This document shows, in pieces, positions 35,068-43,700 of a stretch of 64,000 bases of DNA (position 1 is its first letter; each line of letters opens with the position of its first letter). Under the pieces are notes generated by a model. The model worked only from the letters and a program-made list of their open reading frames with translations. It did no database searches and had not been told where the DNA came from. The position numbers were made by a program, and so were the translations under genes. This DNA is from Chitinophaga horti (GTDB taxonomy: Bacteria; Bacteroidota; Bacteroidia; Chitinophagales; Chitinophagaceae). The stretch covers positions 5,890,001 through 5,954,000 of the forward strand of contig NZ_CP107006.1 of NCBI RefSeq assembly GCF_022867795.2, in the 5' to 3' direction.

Positions 35068-35673
35068 TTATGCCTTCTTCACCGGAAAGCGTAAGATCGT
35101 CCTCATCTTTTCAGGTGCTGCCTTTCCCGGCTGCGTAAGGTATATTTCGTGGTGCAGGCCGTGTTGTACAACATTATGCGCATCCATATACTCCCGCATT
35201 TTCGCAACCGTCGCCGGCTCGTCGGCATATGGTCCTACGTGCAGCATTTGAACGGAAAGTCCCTCTTCGATCGTTTCGAACTGCACTTCGGCGATCTTTA
35301 ACTGGGGCTTCTTTTGGGTGGCCAGGGCTGCCGCCTGGCGAAAGTCGGCCGGGCTTACGAACGGCGGCATCTGTATCAGCAATTTCCAGTACCATTCATC
35401 GCGGCTTACCGTTTCGAAAGGGCGGTTCACGTTAATCCACCACAGCCCTTCGAGCTTAGGTACTGTGAAAAGCTGGCCCTGTAGTTTATGTAGCGCGCGG
35501 ATGCTGTAAGCGACCGTATATAGTGCAGATACAGTAGGAGGAAAAGAGGGTCCGTCCGGGTCGCCCTGCCCGTTGATCGTCAGGAAGCGGCCAGTGGGGA
35601 TGGTTACCAGTTCGGGCCTGGCGGCTGCTTTGTAATAGCGTTGATTCGTTTTTACAAGATCGAGGTTTGTCAT
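35068..35673 (-). CDS. GyrI-like small-molecule-binding domain protein
   Basis: A 201-residue protein of the GyrI-like (SOUL/SBP_bac-type) effector-binding fold. Characteristic strings are LVTIPTGRFLTINGQGDPDGPSFPPTVSALYTVAYSIRALH (about 20-60), EGLWWINVNRP, SVQMLHVGPYADEPATVAKM and HHEIYLTQPGKAAPEKMRTILRFPV. Relatives bind or hydrolyse xenobiotic compounds; the ligand here is unknown. It lies 66 bp after the WYL regulator gene on the same strand, with an inverted repeat between them, and is the probable target of that regulator. Confidence 0.85.
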   Translation of the reverse strand: MTNLDLVKTNQRYYKAAARPELVTIPTGRFLTINGQGDPDGPSFPPTVSALYTVAYSIRALHKLQGQLFTVPKLEGLWWINVNRPFETVSRDEWYWKLLIQMPPFVSPADFRQAAALATQKKPQLKIAEVQFETIEEGLSVQMLHVGPYADEPATVAKMREYMDAHNVVQHGLHHEIYLTQPGKAAPEKMRTILRFPVKKA

Positions 35674-35709
35674 GTCCGTCGGGTTTTAAGGCAAATAACC
35701 GATGGGGGA

Positions 35710-35727
35710 CTGACAACCTTATGTCAG
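35710..35727. promoter_or_regulatory. Inverted repeat upstream of the GyrI-like gene
   Basis: CTGACA-N6-TGTCAG, perfect arms, lies 37-54 bp upstream of the GyrI-like start codon and just after the WYL regulator stop. Position and symmetry suit a regulator operator. Confidence 0.5.
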
Positions 35728-35739
35728 CAGTCGCTTAAA

Positions 35740-36699
35740 TTATTTGCTGTAATGTGCCTGAACGGCGCGTACCAGTGAGCGCATCACCTCGTGTAATGGC
35801 TCTGGCGACAGTATTTCTACCTCGTTCGTGAAGCTGAGCAGCCACTGTCCGAAGTACTCCAGCGAGCTGGTGACAAAGGTCATCTCCACATGGTCACCTG
35901 CGTCCTTTTCTTCCACGAAGCCGGCGTAATACTTACGCTCCTGGATGAAGCGGGCTACATTCTTCGTGAAACGCACCCGTGTTTCGAAGGGGCGTTCGTG
36001 GTTATGGTTTTGGTCGAGGTATTCGCGCAGCGTGAGGTGGGCAGCCCTGTTATATTTCAGTTCGAGTAAGTTAAGCGATTTAATACGGTCGATGCGGAAG
36101 TCGCGGTAGTCTTTGCGCAACCGGCAGTATGCGATGAGGTGCCAGCTATTGGCTGCATGAAATACCCCAATGGGCTCTGCTTCGCGGCGATTGGTGGTGC
36201 TGTTGTGGTAAGCGTAATAATCCATCGCGATCACCCGCTGCATGGCTATGGCCTGTTGTACATCACTGAGGAAGCGGTTGGGAAAGCCCTGTTCCGGTTC
36301 ATTGCTGCGACCGTAACTGAACACCTCGATATTAGCATCCAGCGATTCGAGGTAGTCTTTATCACTGCTGCGTAACACCGCCCGTATCTTTTGCATGGCA
36401 CTGCTGAAAAGTCGTTCGCTGGAGCGATCGCCGAATTTTTCCATGAGCTTTTCGCCTGTAAGCAGGGCTGCAGCTTCTTCCTTATTGAACATTACCGGGG
36501 GCAGGTGGTAGCCGTCAACAATGTAGTAGCCCGTACCTGCTTCCGCACCGATGGGCACGCCGGATTCCTGTAAAGCCTTTACATCGCGGTATACCGTGCG
36601 TAAACTGATGTTGAACCGCTCGGCAATTTCGGCGGCTTTTACAACCCGTTTACCCTGGAGCTGGATGAGGATGGCAGTAAGGCGATCAATGCGGTTCAT
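35740..36699 (-). CDS. YafY-type transcriptional regulator (HTH-11 and WYL domains)
   Basis: A 319-residue regulator. The N-terminal winged helix RIDRLTAILIQLQGKRVVKAAEIAERFNISLRTVYRDVKALQESGVPIGAEAGTGYYI (about 3-60) is of the DeoR/HTH-11 type. The WYL domain follows at about 145-225 (AIAMQRVIAMDYYAYHNSTTNRREAEPIGVFHAANSWHLIAYCRLRKDYRDFRIDRI), with a WCX extension at the C terminus. WYL domains sense ligands, often nucleic-acid or nucleotide related. The gene precedes a GyrI-like effector-binding protein on the same strand. Confidence 0.93.
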   Translation of the reverse strand: MNRIDRLTAILIQLQGKRVVKAAEIAERFNISLRTVYRDVKALQESGVPIGAEAGTGYYIVDGYHLPPVMFNKEEAAALLTGEKLMEKFGDRSSERLFSSAMQKIRAVLRSSDKDYLESLDANIEVFSYGRSNEPEQGFPNRFLSDVQQAIAMQRVIAMDYYAYHNSTTNRREAEPIGVFHAANSWHLIAYCRLRKDYRDFRIDRIKSLNLLELKYNRAAHLTLREYLDQNHNHERPFETRVRFTKNVARFIQERKYYAGFVEEKDAGDHVEMTFVTSSLEYFGQWLLSFTNEVEILSPEPLHEVMRSLVRAVQAHYSK

Positions 36700-36837
36700 G
36701 CTACCAAGTTAGTTTGCCCGGCTGAATAATCCGGAAAAAAATATTGGGAAGGATTAAACCTTGGTGGGAAAAGATGGTCTCAATAACTGGCAACGTTGGT
36801 ATTAGCGTGCTCGTATTAGCTTAAGACGATTGCTTTC

Positions 36838-36920
36838 GGGCATAAAGATACTAGTTGCTGTTACAGCATATAGTTAGGTTAAATGGTAAATCCCTGGTAA
36901 CTCATTACCGGGGTTTTTTT
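36838..36920 (+). ncRNA. Candidate non-coding RNA unit 1 with strong terminator
   Basis: In the gene-free gap 36700-37467, a 9-bp stem CCCTGGTAA / TTACCGGGG (36892-36900, 36905-36913) followed by T7 is a textbook terminator, yet no gene on the plus strand precedes it. The segment from 36838 contains GGGCAT and TTGCTGTTAC, both repeated with the same order 145 bp downstream. The start of the RNA is not defined. Confidence 0.4.
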
Positions 36921-36948
36921 ATGCGCCTACTTAAATGAATATAACATC

Positions 36949-37150
36949 TTAGTGTGATAACAATAGATTAACACAGCTGTGGGGGCATTCGGACTAACTT
37001 GCTGTTACTTAACTGATTTATTATTTATTTATTCTCTGCAAGTTGAATGTTCAAGTTAAATTGATTACAAGCGGCCGGTATTCCACCGGCCGTTTTGTAT
37101 TTGGTGATAACATGTTAGTGTGATAACGAATGTTTAACAGTTAGCTGTCT
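36949..37150 (+). repeat. Tandem intergenic modules (about 157-bp period)
   Basis: The segment ATAACATCTTAGTGTGATAA (from 36950) and its downstream continuation through GCTGT recurs imperfectly from 37107 (ATAACATGTTAGTGTGATAA through AGCTGT), a shift of 157 bp. Between them lies a second terminator. No coding frame spans the repeats. They look like duplicated promoter or leader modules of small transcripts. Confidence 0.5.
37072..37096 (+). terminator. Terminator of candidate non-coding unit 2
   Basis: A perfect 8-bp stem CGGCCGGT / ACCGGCCG with loop ATTCC and TTTT. There is no upstream protein gene on this strand within 2 kb that needs it. Confidence 0.75.
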
Positions 37151-37303
37151 CATCAGCCTATAATTTAGCGGCTCGACCCTCGGAAATCATTATTCGGTTC
37201 ATAGCATGATCATCTAACAACGTAAAACGCGAAACGGGCGCCTGATTTTTATCGGGGGCATTTAAACGATGCGCGGGGGAGCAAAGCCATACCATGACAC
37301 TGC

Positions 37304-37460
37304 TTCGACCGCCATGACGAAATGTATTGTTATCGTGCTTAACCAGCCAGGACGAATAGCGTGATTGCGTACAAGGGAGAGAAATGTGGTGTTATCGTGT
37401 TTAACCAGCCAGGGGGAATAGCGCGATGGCTTGCAAGAGAGTGACACAACGGCGGTCGAA
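37304..37460. mobile_element. MITE-like element with 10-bp terminal inverted repeats and internal 62-bp tandem units
   Basis: TTCGACCGCC (37304-37313) and GGCGGTCGAA (37451-37460) are perfect inverted ends of a 157-bp segment. Inside are two imperfect copies of a 62-bp unit (37328-37389 and 37390-37451, both beginning TGTTATCGTG and sharing TTAACCAGCCAGG and GAATAGCG). The right end overlaps the dispersed GTGACACAACGG repeat. There is no transposase. Classification as a miniature mobile element is inference from the shape. Confidence 0.45.
37439..37455. repeat. Dispersed repeat, copy 2 (17-bp core)
   Basis: GAGTGACACAACGGCGG, identical to bases 50502-50518 and, reversed, to the core of the copy at 22741-22764. 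Confidence 0.7.
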
Positions 37461-37467
37461 AAGAGGT

Positions 37468-38342
37468 CTATTGCTGGTCCAACACTTTTACTTTTTGTGC
37501 GATGTAAAGTCCGCCGATTACCAGGGCCGTGCCTGCGAACGTGAAGATCGTGATCGGTTCGTCGAGCAGGAAGTAGGCGTAAACAAAGCCGAAGATCGGG
37601 CAGAGGAATAGCCATACGGATGCCTTTACGGCATCGATGCGCACGAGGTGAAACCAGAGTTGCATCGATACGATCGATACGGGGCCGATAAGCCAGAATA
37701 CGCTGCCCCAGAAAGTAGCGTTCCATTGCGTTTGCTGCGGATCTGTGCTGAGCCATGTAAAAGGCAGCAGGCAAATGCCACCCAGCAATACCTGCCAGGC
37801 ATTGATCACCACATTTCGCAATTCCCATTTTACCCGTGCATAAAATACCGTGGCAACAGATACGGACACCATACCGGCGAGCAGTATGAGTAAGCCTTTG
37901 AGTGTGGCATGGCTGTTTTGCAGTAGTGGGTAAGTGGCGATCGCAACACCGATAAAGCCAGCGGCGATACCGGTGATTTCCTGCCATCGCAGTTTGCGGC
38001 GCATCCAGATGGCCGACATGAGCAGGATGAACAATGGGCTGGTGGCGGTGGAGAGGCTGCCAATACCGGCCGAAACCTCTTTCATAGCGGTTACATAAGC
38101 ACCGAGATAAATGGTGGTATTAAGCAAGGCGAAGATGAGCAGGTTGCGCCATTCCACCCCCTGGGCAAGCGGTTTTTGGCGCCTTGTATGATGTAAGCGA
38201 AGCATAACATCAGCACACCGGCGATGAAGAAGCGTACATTCGCCAGCAGCAGGGGATGCGTTACCTGGATGCCGATTTTGGTGGCAGCGGCGGCGGAGGC
38301 CCATAACATGGCGAAAAGGATGCCCGGTAAAATCTGGCGCAT
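37468..38342 (-). pseudogene. EamA/DMT-type transporter, split by a one-base frameshift
   Basis: Two overlapping frames form one ten-helix drug/metabolite transporter of about 290 residues. The N-terminal frame reads MRQILPGILFAMLWASAAAATKIGIQVTHPLLLANVRFFIAGVLML (first EamA repeat) and goes out of frame after KNRLPRG. The second frame continues VEWRNLLIFALLNTTIYLGAYVTAMKEVSAGIGSL and ends with the second EamA repeat (LIGPVSIVSMQLWFHLVRIDAVKASVWLFLCPIFGFVYAYFLLDEPI). One extra G in the run complementary to C5 at 38157-38161 gives LPRGVEWRNLL, the family pattern. It is otherwise intact; substrate unknown. Confidence 0.85.
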
Positions 38343-38594
38343 GGCTCTAAATATTGCGGCCACAAAGCTACACATCGCGCGCATTATTTGAAAGCGCCAT
38401 TGCCTGCACTTGCCGGATCGGCTGCCGGAAACTGCGGGTATTTCATATCAATAAACTATGATTTAAGATTTTTTAAATGTGTGTGCTGTAAGTAAAACCC
38501 CGTACAGTGGGGAGTCCTGATAAATAACCGGCTTCACATTTGGTTTTAAGTTGAAAATATAGCTATATTGACCAATGCTAACCAATCTTTTAGT

Positions 38595-39188
38595 ATGCAG
38601 AATCCTTATATCCTGGTGGTAGAAGATGAGCGGCTGGTGGCGGAGAACGTAGCGTCAATTCTGGCGCAGGCGGGATATCCCAAGGTTTGGCTGGCAGATT
38701 CCCCGGAGGTGGCGATCGATTACGCGCAGAAGTACCCGGTAAACCTCGTGATTTGTGATATACAATTGCACGGGCATCATGTGGGTACCTCCATCGTACA
38801 AAAGATCAAAACGATGCGGCAGGTGGCGGTAATTTACCTTACTGCCCATTCGGACCAGCAAACGCTGGACATGGCCTTAGCAACGGAGCCGGTGGCTTAC
38901 CTGTTAAAGCCTTTTACGGACAGGCAGTTGCTGGTGGCGGTAAATATGGGATTGCGCTCGCAGGTAGCAGCACCCGGTATTGAAGTTTTTCCGCGACCGT
39001 CTGCCCGCGAAATCGAGATCATCCAATGCCTGGCGGAGGGAATGAGCAGCAGCGCCATCGCTCACAAGTTAAACATCAGCGAAAACACAGTGAACACGCA
39101 CCGGCGTAACCTTTTGAAGAAGTACGACCTGGAACGAACTTCGGAAATGGTGGCCATTGCCATCAAACAAAAATGGATCAAACTGTAG
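38595..39188 (+). CDS. Response regulator with receiver and LuxR-type HTH
   Basis: A 197-residue regulator. The receiver domain (about 5-118) has ILVVEDERLVAE, phosphoacceptor Asp55 in LVICDIQLHGHHVG, and the Lys in YLLKPFTDRQ. The C-terminal LuxR helix-turn-helix (about 135-192) reads PSAREIEIIQCLAEGMSSSAIAHKLNISENTVNTHRRNLLKKYDLERTSEMV. The receiver belongs to the type often paired with HisKA_2 kinases, and such a kinase starts 4 bp after its stop. A TTG nine codons upstream is the alternative start. Confidence 0.92.
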   Translation: MQNPYILVVEDERLVAENVASILAQAGYPKVWLADSPEVAIDYAQKYPVNLVICDIQLHGHHVGTSIVQKIKTMRQVAVIYLTAHSDQQTLDMALATEPVAYLLKPFTDRQLLVAVNMGLRSQVAAPGIEVFPRPSAREIEIIQCLAEGMSSSAIAHKLNISENTVNTHRRNLLKKYDLERTSEMVAIAIKQKWIKL

Positions 39189-39192
39189 CGTT

Positions 39193-40497
39193 ATGATGCA
39201 GCGGGTCAGAGAGCTTACGGCACTTATCGCCGGAGATGACGAGTACTTTTCGTTTGAGCACCGCATTTTCAACCTCATCAGCTTTTTCATCTTCCTGTTC
39301 ACCATTATTGGCGGCACATGTAACTACCTTATCGGGCTTCACCCGATGACGGTGTACCTGTCTGTTGCCGGCTGGGCCATTTCGGGCTACCTGTATTACC
39401 GCTCCCGCATCCGCAGGGTGTTTAACCTGCTGTCCATCTGGCTGTACACAATAGGCACTATGCTGTGCCTGGGCGGTATGTACTTTTTTAATGCAGGGGT
39501 GCAGGGTACGACGGTGTACCTGATCATCATGTTGCTGAATGTGCTGCTGATTATCGTGCCGCCCGCCCGACGAAACTATTACTGGCTGTGCGCCGCGTTA
39601 TACTTCACCATCCTGGCAGACTTGCTGCTGGAATACGCGTTCCCGGAATGGGTGGCCGCGTACCATACCGAAAGTGAGCAGTTGCTCGATCATATCATTA
39701 CCCTCGCTTACTCCATGATCACCACGATGATCGTAATTATCGCTTTTCGCCGTAGTTACGAACGGGAGCGGGAGGCGGCTATTCGCCATAACCATGAACT
39801 GAGCCTGTTGAACGAGCGCTTTGCGCAGCAGCAGGAAGAGATGATGGTACAGGCGGTAGCGCTGGAGCAATCGTACCAGTCGGCTATGGAACGTAATGAA
39901 ACGATCCAGATACTGCTGAAAGAACTGAACCACCGGGTGAAGAACAACCTGCAGGTCGTATCGAGCCTGTTAAGCTTGCAGGGCAGCCGCCTGGAAGATG
40001 ATGCGGCCAAACAGATTTTACTCGAAAGCAAAAACCGCCTGGTGTCCCTGTTGCTCGTGCACCAACGCCTGTATGGCGACGACCATGCAACGGATGTTCC
40101 TATGCATGAATACTTGCCCGAGCTGGTGGAAACGGTCCGTTACTCGTATGCAGGCGGCTTTCCGGAAGATATGATGGAATACGAGGTGGCACCTGTATCG
40201 CTGCATGTAGAAAAGGCAATACCCCTCGCGTTGATCGCCAATGAACTGATCACCAACAGCTTTAAGCATGCTTTTGCAGCAACACCTAATCCTTTGCTCA
40301 AGGTGCGTTTTAAGCCGCTCGAAGCGCAATATATGTTAGAGATCACCGATAATGGTTGCGGTTTACCGGCCGATGTTCACGCTGCCGGGCATACGTTTGG
40401 CCTGCGTTTGGTAGAATCGTTGGTGCGACAGTTAAACGGTTCCTTACAAATGGAATCGCGTGGAGGCACCACGATGGTCGTATTGTTCCCTCGCTGA
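39193..40497 (+). CDS. Membrane sensor histidine kinase, HisKA_2 type
   Basis: A 434-residue kinase with six or so N-terminal membrane helices (about 25-185; a 7TM-like sensor without an obvious extracellular domain), a coiled coil (about 190-240), and a HisKA_2 motif KELNHRVKNNLQVVSSLLSLQGSRL with the phosphoacceptor His247. The HATPase part shows EKAIPLALIANELITNSFKHAF (N box) and ITDNGCGLPADVHAAGHTFGLRLVESLVRQLNG (G1/G2). The 4-bp gap after the LuxR-type regulator makes a two-gene operon and a likely cognate pair. Confidence 0.93.
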   Translation: MMQRVRELTALIAGDDEYFSFEHRIFNLISFFIFLFTIIGGTCNYLIGLHPMTVYLSVAGWAISGYLYYRSRIRRVFNLLSIWLYTIGTMLCLGGMYFFNAGVQGTTVYLIIMLLNVLLIIVPPARRNYYWLCAALYFTILADLLLEYAFPEWVAAYHTESEQLLDHIITLAYSMITTMIVIIAFRRSYEREREAAIRHNHELSLLNERFAQQQEEMMVQAVALEQSYQSAMERNETIQILLKELNHRVKNNLQVVSSLLSLQGSRLEDDAAKQILLESKNRLVSLLLVHQRLYGDDHATDVPMHEYLPELVETVRYSYAGGFPEDMMEYEVAPVSLHVEKAIPLALIANELITNSFKHAFAATPNPLLKVRFKPLEAQYMLEITDNGCGLPADVHAAGHTFGLRLVESLVRQLNGSLQMESRGGTTMVVLFPR

Positions 40498-40621
40498 TAT
40501 TGTAGAAAAATATCCCCACTATCCAAGTCGTGCTTACAATCAATATTCATGCTACCGCAGCGGGTTTCAGGCATTTTTGTAACTATATTTTTTTGTTGAT
40601 GTACAGGCCGTTCAAGGCTAT

Positions 40622-40629
40622 TATATTTG
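40622..40629 (+). promoter_or_regulatory. -7 box upstream of the hybrid kinase leader
   Basis: TATATTTG, a match to TAnnTTTG, is placed so that transcription would start just before a run of hairpins (40630-40726). A TTTG lies further upstream than the usual 19 bp. Confidence 0.45.
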
Positions 40630-40634
40630 CGTGC

Positions 40635-40726
40635 GTCAGGCCTTTGCGAAGGTCTGGCATACTGATGCCAAAACCGTAAGGGAGTGCGTTGGCCGCCTTT
40701 GTCAACCCGGGCTCCCGCGTTTTTTT
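40635..40726 (+). promoter_or_regulatory. Structured leader with terminal GC hairpin and T-run before the hybrid kinase gene
   Basis: Successive hairpins: CAGGCCTT/AAGGTCTG with loop TGCG, GGCAT/ATGCC with loop ACTG, and an outer GGGAG/CTCCC pair enclosing TTGGC/GTCAA, ending in CCCGCG and T7 (40720-40726). The ATG is 37 bp downstream. This has the layout of an attenuator or riboswitch with expression platform, or of a small RNA ended by a terminator. GGGAG and GGCCGCC recall the ZTP aptamer, but the 5' half does not match any aptamer that I can identify. Confidence 0.4.
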
Positions 40727-40762
40727 GCAGCCTGTACCAGAAAAAAATAAAGCTTACGTTCC

Positions 40763-43700
40763 ATGAATTCTTCTTTTAAACGCAACCTGTTGATCGGTTT
40801 CGGGCTTTCGCTCCTGCTGCTGATCATTAGTTCCGTAGCGTCTTACAACAGTATTCAGAACCTGTTACAAAGCGCCAGCCTGGTGGACCATACCAATTCG
40901 GTTATCCAGAAACTGGAGGGGGTAATGTCAATGATGAAAGACGCGGAAACCGGCCAGCGGGGCTACCTGCTTACGGAGGACGAGACCTTTCTTGACCCAT
41001 ATTACGGCGCTGCAGATAGCGCGTTGTCGCAATTGCGTGAGGTAGAAGTACTCACGAAAGACAACGAGTTGCAGCAGGCGAGTGTGAAAGCACTTGGGGT
41101 GGTGATCAACCAGCGCTTGTCTATGTTGAAAAGCCTTGCAGACCTGAAGCGTAACCGGCAGGCCATTAACGCTGACTCGCTGCGTATAGGGAAGTATCAT
41201 ATGGATGAAATACGTGGTATTGTTAAACAGATGTCGGAGCGCGAACGTACCCTTTTGCGCGAACGTACAGAGGAGCTGAACGAGGTGTCTGGTTTTACGC
41301 CGGTGCTGATCATCATAACAGCGTTGCTATCGTTAATCATCACTTCTGTATTCTATATGCGGGTGAAAACCGATTTCGACGACCGCTCGCGGTTGCACAT
41401 GGCATTGCAACAGAAGGATGCAGACATCAGCCGGCGCATCGGAATTATACAGGAGATTGCAGGGCAGATATCCAGCGGCGATTACGCCGTGCGCGCCAAG
41501 GATGAAGGTAGCGACGGGTTGGGCAACCTGGCCTACGCAATTAACCGGATGGCAAATTCCCTCGAAACATCATTCACACAATTGTCGGAGAATGAGTGGC
41601 TGCAAACCGGTATGGCCGGCCTGAATGATAAGATGGTAGGCGAGAAGGAAAAGGATACGTTGGCCGGATACATACTTGACTATGTGGCGACTTATACGAA
41701 CAGCCAGGTAGGCGCACTGTATCTTGCAGAAAGTGAAAAATTGTTACGCCTGTACAGCAGTTACGCATTATCATCCAAAGATCGTAAGGAGTTTCTTGCC
41801 AGCGGCGAGGGCCTGGCCGGACAATGTATGCAGAGTGGCCGTATGATCTTACTGAAAGACATTCCGGCCGATGCCATGATGATCAGTTATGCTGCCGGTG
41901 AAATTAAGCCAGTAAACATCATCGCACTGCCGATCCTGTATGAACAGCGCATCGTAGCGGTCATAGAACTGGCGTCGATACATGAATACAGTAAACACGA
42001 GGTCGCGTTCTTAAGCAACGTGGCGCACAATATTGGTATCGCTATCACCTCCGCCGAAAGCCGCCGTCGCCTGCAGGAGCTGCTGGAAGAAACACAGGCG
42101 CAAAGCGAAGAGTTGCAAACGCAGCACGGGGAACTGGAGAACCTGAACATGGAGCTGGAAGCACAAACGCAGAAGCTGCAGGTATCGGAAGAAGAACTGA
42201 AAGTACAGCAGGAAGAACTGATGCAATCCAACGCCGAGTTGGAAGAACGCAGCAGGCTGCTGGAAGAAAAGAATCAAATTATCATCAACCGTAACCTTGA
42301 AATCCAACAGAAAGCAGAAGAACTGGAGATCAGTACAAAGTACAAATCGGAGTTTCTGGCAAACATGTCGCACGAGCTTCGTACGCCGCTGAACTCCATT
42401 CTGCTGCTAAGCCGGTTGATGTCGGAAAATAATGATAAGAACCTGCTGCCCGACCAGATCGAATACGCGCAGGTAATATTCAGCTCCGGTAAAGGGCTGC
42501 TTACGCTGGTAGATGAAATACTAGACCTGTCAAAGATCGAAGCAGGCAAAATGGAACTGGAGTTCCAGCACGTGCATCTTTCTTCGGTAATATCCAACCT
42601 GCAGTCGATGTTCGAGCCCATGGCGAAGGACAAAGGCCTGGAGCTGAAGATCGGCACTGCATCTGGCTTACCGGCCACTATCGAAACCGATCATTTGCGC
42701 CTGGAGCAGGTGTTGAAAAACCTTTTGTCAAATGCATTGAAGTTCACCTCCGCCGGGTCTGTAAGCTTGTTGGTAGATATGGCGGCTGGCAAACAAGCGG
42801 TAACCTTCAAAGTAAAAGACACCGGTATTGGCATTTCGGAAGATAAACAACAGGTGATTTTCGAAGCCTTCCAGCAAGCGGATGGATCTACCCGCCGCAA
42901 ATACGGAGGCACTGGCCTTGGACTCTCCATCAGCCGCGAGCTGGTGAAACTACTGGGTGGCTCCCTGGCGCTGCACAGTGTACCGGGTGAGGGTAGCGAG
43001 TTTATTGTTACTGTTCCGCTGGCACCTGCCGAAAAAGAAGAACAGCCGGTAGTAACGCCACCACCACGACCCAAAACATCGTTTAATACGCAATATACTG
43101 AGACCCCTAAGCCGCAATACACCACTGATGTTATCCCGCAGGCCATCAGCGACGATCGCGACGATGTTCGTCCGGGCGACCGCGTGATCCTGATCGTAGA
43201 GGATGACACCCATTTCGCGAAGGCACTGCTCAACTTTACCCGCTCGCGCGGTTACAGGGGAGTAGTGTCTGTTCGCGGGGACGAGGCATTGCCGCTGGCA
43301 TTACAGTTTAAACCGATCGGAATTTTGCTCGATATAATGCTGCCCGTAAAAGACGGCTGGCAGGTCATGGAGGAACTGAAACAGGAACCACGCACCAAGT
43401 CCATCCCTGTACACATTATGTCGTCGATGGAAGTGAAGCGCGAGAGCCTGATGAAAGGTGCAATCGACTTTATCAGCAAACCCGTGGCCGCCGAAGGCAT
43501 GCAGGTGATATTTGAGAAGATGGAATTTGTGCTGAACCGCTCCGCGAAAAAAGTATTGATCGTTGAGGAGAACAGCAAACATGCAAAAGCACTTTCGTAT
43601 TTCCTCGGCACCTATAATGTGAGTTCTGAGATAGGCGATAGCGTACAGAAAAGCATCGAACTGCTGAAGCAGCAAGACGTTGACTGTGTGATCCTCGACA

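Noticed and set aside
36950..36975. Resemblance of GTGTGATAACAAT to a lac operator
   Set aside because: Short chance similarity; no LacI-type gene and no full dyad.
36700..37467. CRISPR array
   Set aside because: Repeats are few, imperfect and unevenly spaced with no cas genes.
37262..37987. 241-codon minus-strand frame
   Set aside because: It overlaps the EamA transporter in another frame and reads through the 62-bp tandem repeats; composition is unlike a real protein.
40635..40726. Firm assignment of the leader as a ZTP or c-di-GMP riboswitch
   Set aside because: Only small matching strings; the conserved 5' core of each class is missing.
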